From: Euptelea pleiosperma
Taxonomy: Eukaryota > Streptophyta > Magnoliopsida > Ranunculales > Eupteleaceae
DNA length: 64,000 nucleotides
Direction of reading: 5' to 3'
Assembly (NCBI GenBank): GCA_035048495.1
Contig: CM068553.1
Span: 15,377,190-15,441,189 of the forward strand
The position numbers and the translations under genes were made by a program. Positions within the stretch are counted from its first letter, which is position 1. Each line of letters begins with the position of its first letter. Shown piece after piece: positions 1 through 12,454 of the stretch. Under the pieces are notes generated by a model. That model searched no databases. It saw nothing but the letters and a program-made list of their open reading frames with translations, and had not been told where the DNA came from.

Positions 1-1278
1 CACCACGTTCTTTTCTCTTGTAGGTTTGGCCGGCAGACCCACTGACCTACAGGCGTACACACACATCAACACTACCACCGTCTGCAACTTATTGTCAAAC
101 GGTCTGCCCACTAGCCAAATCACTTGTTGCTGCTATGTGTTGCAGCCCCGCTACCTTCACTAAGTGTGCCTCATCCTCCTCACTAGCAATGCCGACGATC
201 ACACCGAAATCTTCAGCATGCTCCACAGCAAGATATCCTCCCCACAAGCTGGATTGCTCCACCTCCTTCAACACCCGATTGCTGCACACCGCATTAGCTG
301 CCAGTCTACCAATAAAAGCTCCAACTCGTTCTCACGTCCAGCAAGGTTGTTGGTTGAATACCACACCAACTTACACCTTCTCTAGGTGGATCATGATCGT
401 ATCCAACAGACCAGCACCTTGCCGGAACCCATGCACATGCTACTCATGTCTTCCACCACCGTCTGGCTCCACCTCTCTTACCATTGTGCCACCACCTGCT
501 AGTGCATCCTCTCCGCCTTGCGCCTGCTGTGCATACTGCCCGGAGAACCACCAAAACATATCTCTGGGCAGCACCTTCATGATCCCGTCCTCCATTGCCA
601 TTTCTCTTGCCGGATTGGTTCACCACCACCTCTTCTTGTTGCTATTTCCCTCGATCTCCACGGTAATGTTTTTCCCTTTTTTTTCTCTAGTTTCTCTCTC
701 TATCTCTCTCTAGAAATCTCCTTCTATTTCTCTCTCTCTAACTTTTTCTCTCTTTCTCTCTCTAGGTCATTTTAGGCTTTTTATTTTTCTCTCTCTAAAA
801 CCCTCTTTCTCTTTCTAGATCTCACTTGTTATCTTTTTCTCTCACTTGATGTTTCTTTCTCTCTCTAGCTTTTCATTTTTTTTATTACTTTTTAGTTAGG
901 AATTTTTCATTCAAGCAATGTATTTCTTTTAGTTTAATTTGATTAATAAAATAGTTTATTTTCAATCTAATTTATTGTCTTCATTATTTCGTATGCTTTC
1001 GATGGTCCATAAATTCTCTCTAAAAATATCATGTTTTAAATCGATCACCCTTCTCAGCTCTCCATCCTCTCTAGCATGTTTTTCCACAATTTCTAAGAAA
1101 AATCCATCATTTCATGCTCTTAATCGCGCTAATCCGACTAATCCCGAGTGTGGATCGACATCCGACACGAATCCCTATTCAAATCTCTCAATTTTGCAGG
1201 ATTAAGCATCGGATAAAATTACAAATGTGTTGAGATTAGGGTTTCCATAATCAACGATGCGGAAAAACCCTACTTTCA
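1..1278 (+). repeat. LTR A, 3' part of a TGATATTCGC-family LTR
   Basis: The segment ends with the family 3' signature: the conserved GAGTGTGGATCGACATCCGA motif near 1147, then GATTAGGGTTTCC, then CTACTTTCA at 1278. A polyadenylation signal AATAAA lies at 945-950 after pyrimidine-rich CTCTCT tracts, as in the other copies. The LTR start is outside the window. The next bases, CACTC, fall inside what aligns as the internal region of the neighbouring element, so this is probably a solo LTR inserted there; the matching CACTC cannot be checked. The open frames in it are low-complexity and are not taken as genes. Confidence 0.75.
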
Positions 1279-2988
1279 CACTCGCATCATGAACTCACTG
1301 TTTTCAATCTTTGTCCCGGTCATGAGCACCGAGGACGTGCGATATTTTGGTTGGGGGTGGGTACTTTACCAAAAACTCATCTGCAAATTTATAAAAAAAA
1401 AAAGAAAAAAATGAGAAAATGGGAGAAAGAGCCTTGTTTTGTGGTGATTTCTGGTGTTTTACAAGAGATTTTCGCATACTTCCAAACTGTTCTAAAAAGC
1501 AATTACAATGATGAGTGAAAACTTGCCGGTAAGTCTATTTATCGAAAATGATGTCTATTTTGAAAAAGCACTTGTTAGCTTCTAGTTTAGTTTTAAAGCA
1601 AACAATACTATAGTGGAATGAGACTCTTGGAAAACTTAGATTCAGCAAAATTTTCACAAATCAACATCATAATTATCAGTAGTCTAGACTGTCTAGAGAT
1701 CCAAGAAGAACAATTGTAGAGACTTAACCCAGTGAGCTTTTGAACATTTCATCATTTCTGAGGGTTATACAATCATTATGAGTCATGAGATGACTCACTA
1801 ATTCTTCATGTCCCCACTTATTTCGTTGTCAGATCTCATTAATTTTTGCCTTGGTTATAGAACTTTGAACAACATCAAAGATCGGGTTATTATGAAAGAA
1901 CTTTCTCAATATCCATTCGAGACATAACACATGAGAGTGCATACCCTAAAAAATGATTTAGGCCATCTTTCTACACATCTCAGACTTTTTGGCTTACCTA
2001 AAATCTTCACCATTGGAAACCTCTTTGAGCATTTTATGAAAACCCTTCATTGGCAGCCCATTTGCCAAAAATCGAACTCGAACAAGAAATATATTATCCT
2101 ACTTCTAAGGAGGATAAAAAAGTGATTGGTATGGGTGCATCATGAAAGTAAAGAATCAAAATAAAAAGAGAAAAGAATGACAACAAGTGGAGCCCAAGTT
2201 AAAAAGAAAATACAAACTGAAAAGAAAGTAGAAAAATATATTAAGTTGTCTCAAATATATCAGAAAAGAGAAAAAAATGAAAGAGGAAAAGAAAAAGAAA
2301 AAGAAAATGGTGTTACACCCTCATGGTAAGTTGCAAAGAAGAAGTTGAGATATCTTCTCAAAATTTTGAATCCTTGTGTATCCTTATTTTTTAAAACCTA
2401 TCCCAAGCCTCTATACAACCTAGTAAAGCCCTATTTGATTCTAGGTTAGCACAATCATAGAATGTGGAGAATGGAGAAAAGAAAAACTACAGAGTTTGAT
2501 CCAACGTTACCAAATGACATGATATTTTACTCATGATATCTTCTGAATTCCTAATGTCGTCCCTTCAAAAAAAGTAATATGTGAGATATTTGTCTATTCT
2601 TATCAACTTATCTCCTCACATATCACTTGAGAGAAAAATAGTTTAACAATTTCAGAGTGATTCATTTCCAAGTGACACACAAGTGAGTTCTGAAGTCGAG
2701 GCATAAAGGAAATCCAAAAATCTTTACTATAGGATAATGATAAAGTTGAGCACACACACACATGCTGAGTCTGATTATTCTGGGTCCTGATTATCAATCT
2801 GTAGTCCTGTTAGAATCTTATGACTATTTGTTAGCTTGTAACTATTTTCATGCATCCTTCAAACGAATTTGACAAAACAGAGTTTTTTTTAGCTAATGAG
2901 AAAAAGTGTGCAGCATGTGCCTAGCCCTTTTAAGCTCATCTTTTTCGCACTAATTGCCAAGAATTGGCAATATGCTGGTTGGGGGTTG
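1279..2988 (+). mobile_element. 3' internal region of a non-autonomous LTR element
   Basis: This stretch is collinear with 20990-22682 of the complete element at 17.5-24.0 kb. Both carry the GAGCACCGAGGAC motif followed by GGTTGGGGGTGGG, then GAGATGACTCACTA-like, AAGTGTGCAGCATGTGC and AATTGCCAAG-ATTGGC blocks in the same order. There is no open frame resembling a retroelement protein. It ends in the tract TGGTTGGGGGTTG at 2976-2988, directly before an LTR start, as expected for a polypurine tract. The 5' half and 5' LTR of this copy are not visible. Confidence 0.7.
2976..2988 (+). other. Polypurine-type tract before LTR B
   Basis: TGGTTGGGGGTTG sits immediately before the LTR start TGGTATTCACTT. 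The same tract precedes the 3' LTR at 22683. Its position marks the plus-strand priming site. Confidence 0.65.
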
Positions 2989-5900
2989 TGGTATTCACTT
3001 AAAAGTGCTTAGTTTAAGCCATTATCCTTTGAGCATTATTGCGCTCTCCTATGTAAAACTTCCATTTTATCAACTTTTTTATTTAAGAGTTTCCTCAAAT
3101 GCGTAGAACACACTTTTCTGGATAAAATGTGCTATTTGCATGAATTAAACACATTTTCGAAAGTCTAGATATTAAGTTGTTTTGATTAAGTCTCATTACG
3201 TGCCTTCTTTCTATCGTAGGAAACCGATTGGACAATTATAATGGAATGCGGGCCCACAATCAACCTCCAAAACCAATGATCAAAGCTTAGAGAGCCAGAG
3301 GACTTAGACAAGAAGATAGAGGCCGAATGTGAGCTGAGCCTAAAGATCGAAGAACTAGAGAGACGATCAAAAGAGAGGGAGAGTCGAGCCTCTAGTGAAG
3401 AGATTAAAGAGATTAAAGCTCAATCAACTCACACAAGACAAAGATTTGCTTAATTGAGAAAGCTTGCAGAAAACAAAGATAGACCAGGGTTCAAGACCCT
3501 CTGCTAGCTTTGTCTCTTCATTTTGTAATATTTTTTCTCTCCTCTCTCTAAATCTTAATTTTCTCTCTCCTCTCGATATCGTCCATCCGATCATCACCAT
3601 CCATTTCTACCATCAGGTCACCATCACATCATCCGATCCTAAGATCATTCGATCCTTAGATAAGATTATCCTCACAGCCCTTTGAACCGATGTTTAAAAA
3701 TTTGCTAAAATACGGGCCTCCGATCCTTCGATCCATTATCATGTCGACCCATTGGCAAAAATGTGGCATGTTCAATATTGGCCCACGGGCCCATTATCCT
3801 TGCAATGACCCATGTCCTACTGGCCCATAGACTATGCACACAAAGACCCACGGTCTGGATTAACTCAAAATGGACCCCATGGCTTGCTCATCAAGTGCCC
3901 TCTATCTCTGGCCCGCCATCATAATAGCCACGACTTATCCGTTATTAAAGCCCATGGCCCATGGCCTATGGCCTGGCCAAGTCATCTATATTCTCGACAA
4001 ATAGACCCCTCTAGTCAAACCTACGACCTATGGCCAATCCATTTGAGAATACCCTTGCTCATAAGCCACATCACCGTAGTGGGCATCGCGACTTTGCTTA
4101 GAGTGGACCCCACTATCCTCATTCTCTTCCTTAATTTCCTACCTAGTATCCTTCTTAAGTGGACCCATGGGCATGCTCTCTAGATCCCACGATTTTAGAA
4201 ACCTTGGATACTTCCCAAATCTTCCTCTCTTCTCACTTGAAACATCCACCAAATAAGGAAAGTAATTGACGGTTTCCAAATCGTCTCCACAAGTCCTCTA
4301 GCCTATTCTATATCTTTCTCATTCGAAAACCATCTTCATCCAATGGTTGAAATAGTGGCAGCATCCCACATCATTATTGTATAAGAAGGGAGACCAAACC
4401 CTAAAGGATTCGGTTCTCTCCCCCCTCACTTCTCCTTCCTTTCTTCTCTCAACCCCCTCTCCTTCTCTCCATCTTTCTCACTGGTTCATCACTTCAGCAA
4501 CCCACAGGTTTGTGTCTTTTTCCAATGAGCTATTTCCCCACCATCGGACTGGTAAACCCCTTTCTTCACGCAGTTGCATCCCACGCAACCTGCAACTCCG
4601 TATCTCAACATCTCTTCTCTTAACATTTTCTTGAGTTGCACGCCTGCAACTCCAGAGGACCCTCTCCTTTCCTCTCCTCCCTTGCTGCTCCTCCTAGACA
4701 GCATGGTTGCACCATCTATTGCTGCAACTCCAGTGAACATTGGTGCTATCCATGCTCCAGGAGGTCCTCCAAGATGTCTCCCTCCATTTCTTCTATCAAG
4801 ACCGACCTACAACAATGAGTTGCAGGTTTGTCTTTCCACCACCTCCAACCCACCATTAAAATTGCCCCCACCTGCTGCTAGTCAGGTTCACAGATCTTCA
4901 TCTTCTTCTCCAGGCAGGACTTCTCTGACCATCTGCTGCACCACCATCCACCTTGCCGCACTTGCACCACCTCTGCTTCCATTCACCACCAGAAACTCGC
5001 GCTCTCCTCTTCTCTCCGCATCTCCCTTTCCACCATTTGAAACCACCCCTTACTACACCAAATAGCAATGTTGAAGCAAGAGAACCCAATGGGTCAGCCT
5101 CACTAGCTTCAAAACCGACCGTCTTCCTCTCCTTTTCCTTCCCACCGTGCAGCCTGCAACAAACTCCTTTGTTGCATTGTGAATCTCTCCATCGTCTGGC
5201 TCTACCACTGATCTCACCTTGTAGCAACAACTACCCTTCTCCTCAAGTTCCACAAAGTAGCGGTCCCCGCAACCATCTGCTCTCAAACTTTAGGAAGCAA
5301 CCCGACCAATAAATCGCGGGGTGCTCTTCTCTAATGCAACGTCTGTCTACGTGGTGCACTCCTCAACTCAAATCATCAGTAGCTGGCCCACAAGAAGAAT
5401 GTAACTCTTCTCATGGCCATCACCGGCTAGCAAGCAACACCCCTCCACCACTTGGCCGGACCATTCCCTGAGTATCAACACCATTCACATGGCCGAATCA
5501 GGGTAAGTCAAGGTGAACCTTCTCTCTTCTCTTTTCTCTCTCTTCCTCTCTCTCTAGGTTTTTCTGGATCTCTTTGTTTCTCTCTCTTCACCAATTTCTC
5601 TCTCTAATTTTGCTCTCCAGAATTTTAATGCTTTATAGTTAGTTTTTTTTTCCAAGCATTGTAATCCTTTTTCAAGTTATTTAAATTAATAAAATAGATT
5701 ATTGTTAATCCAAGTTTTTATTTTTATTTTTATTTTTTTGCCTTTTTTTAGTGGTTCATGTTTATCTCTCTCCCAAAAAAAATATGTGTTTTTAACTCAC
5801 TTTTATCCACCACTCTCACCTCTCCGTATTCATGAGCAAATTCTGTCAATTTATGTTCAGTGTTGCACTAACCCGGCTAATCCAGAGTGTGGATCGACAT

Positions 5901-6015
5901 CCGACACTATCCACTATGCTTAAGTTTGTATTTTGTAGATTTTATGAAGTGAGTGAACCGTATCATTAAAAATTGTGTTGATCTAAGGGTTTCCGTCCAA
6001 CGACTGAAAAAAGCT
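2989..6015 (+). repeat. LTR B, 3' LTR of the element at its left
   Basis: It begins TGGTATTCACTTAAAAGTGC, the family start, straight after the polypurine-type tract. It holds a tRNA-like B box at 3488-3498, a TATA-like TATAAG at 4380, a hairpin GAGTTGCA/TGCAACTC at 4633-4652, AATAAA at 5688-5693 and the GTGGATCGACATCCGACAC motif near 5888. The canonical end CTACTTTCA is missing: sequence resembling the family stops near 6015 and abuts minus-strand RNase H sequence, so the last bases are eroded or deleted. Length is about 3.0 kb. Confidence 0.7.
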
Positions 6016-6019
6016 TAAA

Positions 6020-6439
6020 TAAAAAATCATCAGTCAAAAGTTCTTGTGATGGCATAGGATTTTCTGCTAATAAATCAGCCATGGCTTGTCCCTTAATCGA
6101 TCTTTGAGTTATGCAAGTGATATCAAATTCACTTAATATTAAAGACCATCAGCTAATCTTCCTGACAATGTCAGCTGATTCAGTAAATACTTGATCGGAT
6201 CATTTCTAGTCATTAAAATAACGGGATGTGCAATAAGGTAATGATGAAGCTTTTGAGTTGCAAATACCAATGCCAAACAGATATGCTCGATCATGGAATA
6301 ATGACTCTCTATTGGTACCAACACTTTACTCAACTAGTAAATAGTTTTTTCTTTACCCTCTTCATTTTCCTGTGCTAACAATACCCCCATTGCATTATCT
6401 AAGGAAGAAAGATAGATAATCAACAGCCACCCAGGAATG
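6020..6439 (-). pseudogene. Ty3/gypsy (Tat-like) RNase H fragment
   Basis: Minus-strand translation gives AMGVLLAQENEEGKEKTIYY, then IEHICLALVFATQKLHHYL, LSGRLADG and, after a stop, LSEFDITCITQRSIKGQA. This is the usual order of the RT-linked RNase H of plant Tat-lineage polyproteins, normally read LALVFA.QKLRHY and SEFDI.Y...IKGQALADFL. The 5' side continues across the solo LTR at 6440-9479 into the reverse transcriptase. In-frame stops show it is dead. The 3' side is cut where it meets LTR B; no integrase is visible. Confidence 0.85.
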
Positions 6440-9400
6440 TGAAAGTAGGGTTTTTCCGTGTCGTCGAATTAGAAACCCTAATCTCAACACATTTGTAAAT
6501 TAATTGGGTTCATAATTCCTGTAAAAAATAAGAGTTGTACAGGGCTTCGTGTCGGATGTCGATCCGCACTCAGGATTAGTCAGATTAGCGCATTAAAGAA
6601 CATAAAATGATGGATTTTTACTCGAAATTATGGAGAGGTGAGAGTGGTGGAGAGTTAGGGATTGAAAATATTCTTTTGAGTTGATTGCTATAAACCATGA
6701 ACTACAATATTAATGAAAAAGAGGCGAAATATGCAAATAACTTCGTAGAATTTTCATAACATCAAAATCCATTACAATGCTTAAATGAATCTTAAACTAT
6801 GATAAAACAATTAATCAACTGGAAAGCAATTAAAAAAAAACACCAAAATAGATGAGAGAGAACAAAGAAGAGAATGAGATTTCTAGAGAGAGAAAGTGAA
6901 AGAGAGGGAGGTAAAACTAGTGAGAGAAAGTTCTAAAACCTAGAAAGAGAAAAGAGAGTAAAGAGATTACCTTGGGTCACTTATCGGAGAGTCGGGATTA
7001 TCCGGCAAAGATTTACCGGAGATGCATGGTGGGAAGAGCACGAGGTGCAAGCTAGCCACGTGTGGCTGTGGGTGGCTCTCAGCCGAGCCATGGGAGATGG
7101 AGAAATCTGAATGGTGATGGAGGAGGCAGCATGGACAGCATGGTGTGGTGAGCATGGATGGAGGAGCTTGTTGTTCGGGCATCAAGAAGATGGTAGATCG
7201 ATGAAGCCGTTGGTTGAGAGGATCCAAATTGTGGAGCCCAAGAAACCTGCAACTCCGATGAGGGGAGCGTGATGAGGATGTGCAGTCCAGCGGCTATGAA
7301 GGAGATCACGTTGGTTCTTGTGAGAGAGGAGTGGTGTTGAAGAAGACCAGCAGGTTGGGGCGGTGATATTGCACACCACGTGCAAGAGAGGTGAGTAGGG
7401 CAGCAACGTGATGTTTTAGTTGCAGGCCAAAGGCTGCTGCCTGTTAAGTGATGAAGGTGTGAAGAGGACGGCTACGATGGATCTAACGGTAGTGGTCGTC
7501 GGACTGGTGTGAGCTGGCAGGAGTGATGGAGGCACTGGCAGTAGTGTTGGTAAAGGGTTTAACGGCCTGCAACTTGCAGGTCGTGGCAGCAGCAGGTGGC
7601 GGTAAAGGAGATGGCAACCGGTGAAGATGAGGGAGGCGAGCTGGGCGTGCACACCAGCAGCAAGGAGGCGCCTCCTCCTTCTTTCTCTTCTCATTTTCTC
7701 TTTTTCTTTTTCTTTTTTTTTGTGAGAAGATGAAGAAAGGGGGAGAGAGTGTGCAGGTGTGACCGACAGACTGGTGATCCAAACCTGCAACCTATGGTGG
7801 AGTTGTAGGTTTCATGGAGGCGTTGCAGGATCGTGGTCACGCCAAGAAGAGAGCATGAACGGCTCCAGACATCTGGACGACTAGAGAAGTGGTGGTGAAG
7901 ACCGAGAGGAAGGTGAGAGGATTAGGTTAGGTGAGAGAGAGGGTTTGAGCTGGCCGGAGTTGCAGGTCCGGCCTGCAATAGAAAGTGCTTAGAGAGACGG
8001 CTGGGGAGAGGTTAGCGAGAGAATCGAGGAGAGGGGGCGGTAAGCAAGAGATGAAGAAGGAGAGAAAAGGCATGAGAGATCTCAATCTCCTTCTTTCTTT
8101 ATATGTTAGGGTTTGGGTGATAACACGTGGGAGTTTTCTTGTGGACCCCACCTTTTATTCCCTCAACCTATTAAAGCCGTGGGTTAATTTGGTGTATCAT
8201 CATTTGTTGATGCTGCCCATCATCCAACCGTCCAACAATCCACCGTTGATAATTAATTCAGCCACGTGGATGGCCGCATCATCTTTTGATTTGTCATCTC
8301 ACTAGCGCATGGTCCATCAAGGTCCATACATATTCTTCTAATCCCAACGATCTCTTGGCCCAACATCTTTCTCTTTCATACACATTCTCCATCCCCCTGT
8401 TTGCCAACAAAAGATGGAAAGTTGCCTCCCATGGGACCACGTCCAGCTAGGCCAATCAATCCCAAAAGTCCATCATGTAAGGGAAATCTAGCCATTCTTT
8501 GATTGTCGACTCACGTGCACCTACATCTTTGCGTACAAAAACCGCACTAAATCCGCTTTAATCTCTGTGTAAATTCCCAAAATCTTGACTTTCAAAACCG
8601 TTGATTTCCAAAACTATCCGATAATTTATTTTGCAACTCTTCTTTTAGTTAATACCATGGCAACGCGTCTTTGCATTCATGGAAATAATGAGCACTCTCT
8701 TCAATCGCAATCGTTCATTTTGACTAAGATGCCAAATCATCCCCATGTCATTCACCGTTTGATTTCCATCATATATAATGATCACTTCTCAGATTCAACC
8801 GTCGTCCTGATTAATAATCTGGACCCTTCAATCTATAATGTTGTCTGACATGTGTAGACACTATCTAGTGTATTAGGCTGCCGCATATCCAGAATCATGC
8901 TCTTATCATCTTGCCGGTTAGCAACTTGTGAGTGAGATTTAATGTTCTTGATCCAATGGTCCAATTTGGAAGTCACCGTCATTTCAATATTTTTGGTCTC
9001 TCTGGATTGGACTTAGCTTCTCATTGGGTTTTGGTGGTTGATCTTAGCATCCCAGACCTCAAGGATCGTCCGATCTAGGTTCCTTGGTCTTCGCCTCATC
9101 CGCTCTCTTGATTCTTGGTCTGGCTTTACAATCCGCTGGCTCAACCTGTACTTGGCCCATATCTTTTTGTCATAGCATGTTGGATTTGATTTTAAGCTTT
9201 TTTAGTTGATAGTGGACCCACCAGTCTCGAGACTCTTCCGATCGAGTTTCCTACAATAACGAAAATGCGTAATGAGACTTAATCAAAACGACTTTATACC
9301 TAGACTTCCGAAAATGTGTTCAATGCATGCAAATATACCATTTCGTCCAGAAAAGTGTGTTCTACGCAACAGAAGAGACTCTTACGTAGAAAAATGGATA

Positions 9401-9479
9401 AATAGAATAGTTTTATGTAGGAGAGTGCGATAACGCTAGAAGAATAGTTGCTTTAAATAGCACTTTTGAGCAAATATCA
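6440..9479 (-). repeat. LTR C, solo LTR on the minus strand
   Basis: Read on the minus strand it starts TGATATTTGCTCAAAAGTGC at 9479 and ends ACCCTACTTTCA at 6440, 3040 bp. Flanks are GAATG at 6435-6439 and GAATA at 9480-9484, a 5-bp target duplication with one mismatch. Both sides read as one minus-strand polyprotein (reverse transcriptase right, RNase H left), so the LTR sits inside an older element and no internal region remains. A TATATAA-type box lies near 8098-8104 on the minus strand, and GAGTTGCAGG repeats are common between 7230 and 7980. Confidence 0.88.
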
Positions 9480-10490
9480 GAATAGTAGCCATTAAGGTAG
9501 GTGCTTTCAGTGGTTCTTCTTTAATACCGACAAATGCTTTCTCACAATCTTGTGACCAATCAAATTCAACTCCCTTCAATAACTTGGTTAAAGGACCAAC
9601 TTTAGCAGATAGGTTAGGAGTAGACCTCCTAATATAAGATAAACGACCTAGCACACTTTTGATTTGCTTCAATATTTTTGGTCCAGTCATATCTTGAATA
9701 GCATGAAGCTTAGTTGGATCGATCTCAATTCACCGATGACATATTATAAAACCAAGAAATTTTCCTAAACTGACTCTAAAGGCACACTTGAGTGGATTCA
9801 TTTTTAGATTTGCTTGTGGACATCAGTCAAATACTTTCTTCAAGATACCCCAATGGCTTTCCCGTGTTGGAGATCGAATCACAAGGTCATCAACATAATC
9901 CTCAACTTCATCATGCATGATATCACCAAAGATAATAGTCATAGCCCTCTGATAAGTAGCTCCTACATTTTTCAAACCGAACGGCATGACCAAGTAACAA
10001 AAACTTCCAACTGGTGTGTAGAAACTGGTTTTTAGGATATCATCCTCATGCATACGAATTTGGTTGTATCTACTGTATCCATCCATAAAGCTAAACATTT
10101 GGTATGAAGATGTTTTGTCAATTAATATATCCATATTATGAAGAGAGAATCAACTTTCGGACAATTCTTATTAAAATCACGAAAATGTACACAAACTTAG
10201 ATTTGACCATTGTTCTTCTTAATGGGCACCGCATTAGCTAACCATTTGGACCACTGTATAGGTTTGATGAAGCTTGCATCAATCAATTTCTGTATCTCTT
10301 GCTTTATCTGAATTTCCAATTCTGGCCTGAATTTCCTATGTGCTTGTTTGATAGGCATAGCTTATGGGAATACTCCCAACCGGTGCGTAGCAATCTCACT
10401 AGGTAGTCCTAGCATTTCTTCATAACTCCATGCAAACACATCTCCATATTCGAACAATAATTCCACTAATTCTTTTTCCTCCTTTTCATT
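9480..10490 (-). pseudogene. Ty3/gypsy (Tat-like) reverse transcriptase, degenerate
   Basis: From right to left the minus strand encodes FEYGDVFAWSYEEMLGLPSE, KFRPELEIQIKQEIQKLIDA, SKWLANAVPIKKNNGQI, then FSFMDGYSRYNQI and VMPFGLKNVGATYQRAM with the catalytic box YVDDLV, and finally EFDWSQDCEKAFVGIKEEPL of the connection region. These are the classical reverse-transcriptase blocks in order. Stops after GVFP and NNGQI and frame changes make it non-functional. It is continuous with the protease region upstream and, across LTR C, with the RNase H downstream. Confidence 0.92.
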
Positions 10491-11191
10491 CTAAGCAGCC
10501 GCAATGAATACTTTTCCTTCATGTGAAGAACTTCCCAAATTGATATCTTTAAGAATTTCCTCTACTACTATAACACCCTCTTCGAAATCTTTTGGGGTAG
10601 GTCCTAGATGTTCCTCATCAAAAATTTCATTTGATTCGATTACATATACCTTGATAGATGCTATTTCTTCATCATATTGCCAGAATAAAGAACTCATCGA
10701 TTCCATTGTAACTAAGAATAATCAATTCCTTGTTATCTCAAAGTCAGAATATTTTTATTCTCACAAAAAAGAAAGAACCATTTAAACTTGCGAATGTATT
10801 TGAATCAAAATGTAACTAAATATTTAAGAATCAAAAAGGAAAAAAGAATGCAAAGAAAGCAATATAATCTAAGATAAACCAATCATGATATGTATTTGTT
10901 AATAACGAGTAGTACAATGAATTAGAGAATAATAAGTGAGTTACTCTGCAAATGCTTATAAAATGGTTTTCTTATTGTCGGACGAGAACTGATAAATGAA
11001 ATCATTGTTCTAACCAACTAATGATTCCTACCCAAGGTGTCAGCTACTTTGCATCCCCCCATCTCTTTATAGTTGTACCTGATAATTCCTAGATCCCAAA
11101 ATGGAGTAAATCAGCAGGAATAAAACAAATCCCTTCTTGATTTTCAACTTTCTTGGAGTTGATTGCTATATTTTGTTCCTCCTCTTCCTGA
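10491..11191 (-). pseudogene. Polyprotein linker between protease and RT
   Basis: Short minus-strand frames (for example 10706-10491, beginning MESMSSLFWQYDEEIASIKV) lie between the protease-like and RT-like blocks. In Tat-lineage elements this acidic, poorly conserved linker precedes the RT. I see no catalytic motif. The stretch 10710-11190 has no frame I can assign and is AT-rich. Confidence 0.45.
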
Positions 11192-11900
11192 CTATCTTCG
11201 TCTTTTGAATCTGTTGGGAGCATAATCGTTGATATGCCACCCGGATAAATTTTCCTTTTGAAGGAAGGCATGCCGGATAAATATCTCTTTCAAAGAACTT
11301 GTGGACTCATCATCTGACATACTACATGATGCTGATATGGGAAGATAAGATCGTGCATCGACATAATGTGATTCATATTCCGCGAAAGACTCGGTTAAAG
11401 CTGAGAGTTGCCTCTGCCCATTTTTACTCAGATATTGGAAATACTGGTGGAAGGAAGAAGGTACCCCTTTATAGAAATGAATCCAAGGTCGCCCTAATAA
11501 GATGTGGTAGGGCAGAGTAGTTTCAAGAACATCAAACTCATGGTTATCATCAACTTCGTCAACTCTTAACCGTAGAGAAATAGTTCCCAAATTTTTTTGG
11601 ACCAAACGTCCCACACCATGAATGTAGACTGCTCGGCTAGTATTAATGCGGAGGAATACCCAAAACCTCCAATATTCCAAGAGGTGCAACATTAACCAAG
11701 GATTCGATATCAATAAGAGCTCGCCTTACTAATACTTCACCCACTCTTATCTGGATGTAAAGGGGTCGATTATGGCATGGATCTTCACACATTTCATCTT
11801 TGTCCGTGAATTTGATTATCGGGAAGACCTTTGTGTCTCGAAGCAAGGTGACCAACTTCCAATACAAAGAACTTCCTCGGATTTTCTATGAGACATGACT
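11192..11900 (-). pseudogene. Retropepsin-like protease region, active site lost
   Basis: Minus-strand frames give NRPLYIQIRVGEVLVRRALI followed by DIESLVNVAPLGILEVLGI, then FDVLETTLPYHILLGRPWIH and VPSSFHQY. This is the layout of a plant gypsy aspartic protease: D-T/S-G-S-S.N, about 70 residues, then LLGRPW. The active-site triad should read DTG or DSG but reads DIE, so the enzyme could not work. The part around LLGRPWIH is well preserved. Confidence 0.8.
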
Positions 11901-12449
11901 TCTACTTTTGCTTGTCCTTTAACAAGGCTTCCTCCTATCTCAGATCTACAGTCATTGCATAATCTAAAAAGAAAATCTTGTGCTCTCCTCGGTCTAAAGT
12001 TGCTTCGGTTATGGCCATTTCAAGCACTAACCTTGTCCCAAGAGAAAATCTCAGCACTTCGAAGACTAATAACATTGCCGGAATCTTCTTAAGATGAGCC
12101 ACTATGCCATATAGGGCTTTGCTCTTAGTCATTCCTTTCAACAATTCACTGGATTGGGCCTTAAGTTTACCCAATTGCTCTCTATGCTTCTGATTTCTAT
12201 CTTCTTTTTCCTCTGAACTTGCAATAACTGGGGGAAAAATTTCTTCCCTTCTAAATTTCCCAACTTTCTCTGTAATCTCTTCTTCTATGTCTGACAAATG
12301 GGGGGTGACAGGAGAAATGTTTATGGCAGATCGTGTCTGTATTACCAATGCTTCCCCAGATTCTCTTCTGTCATTCTGATTGCCCTCCTTTATCTCTGAA
12401 ATGGAAGGGACTGAAGAAAAAGAACCATTGCTAATCATCTGGACATTAG
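11901..12449 (-). pseudogene. Gag-protease linker, low complexity
   Basis: A 167-codon minus-strand frame (12438-11935) is rich in E, K, S and R (SDIEEEITEKVGKFRREE) and precedes the protease. It is interrupted at its 5' side by solo LTR D at 12455; the gag reading continues on the other side. Assignment rests on position, not on a motif. Confidence 0.5.
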
Positions 12450-12454
12450 CTGGT

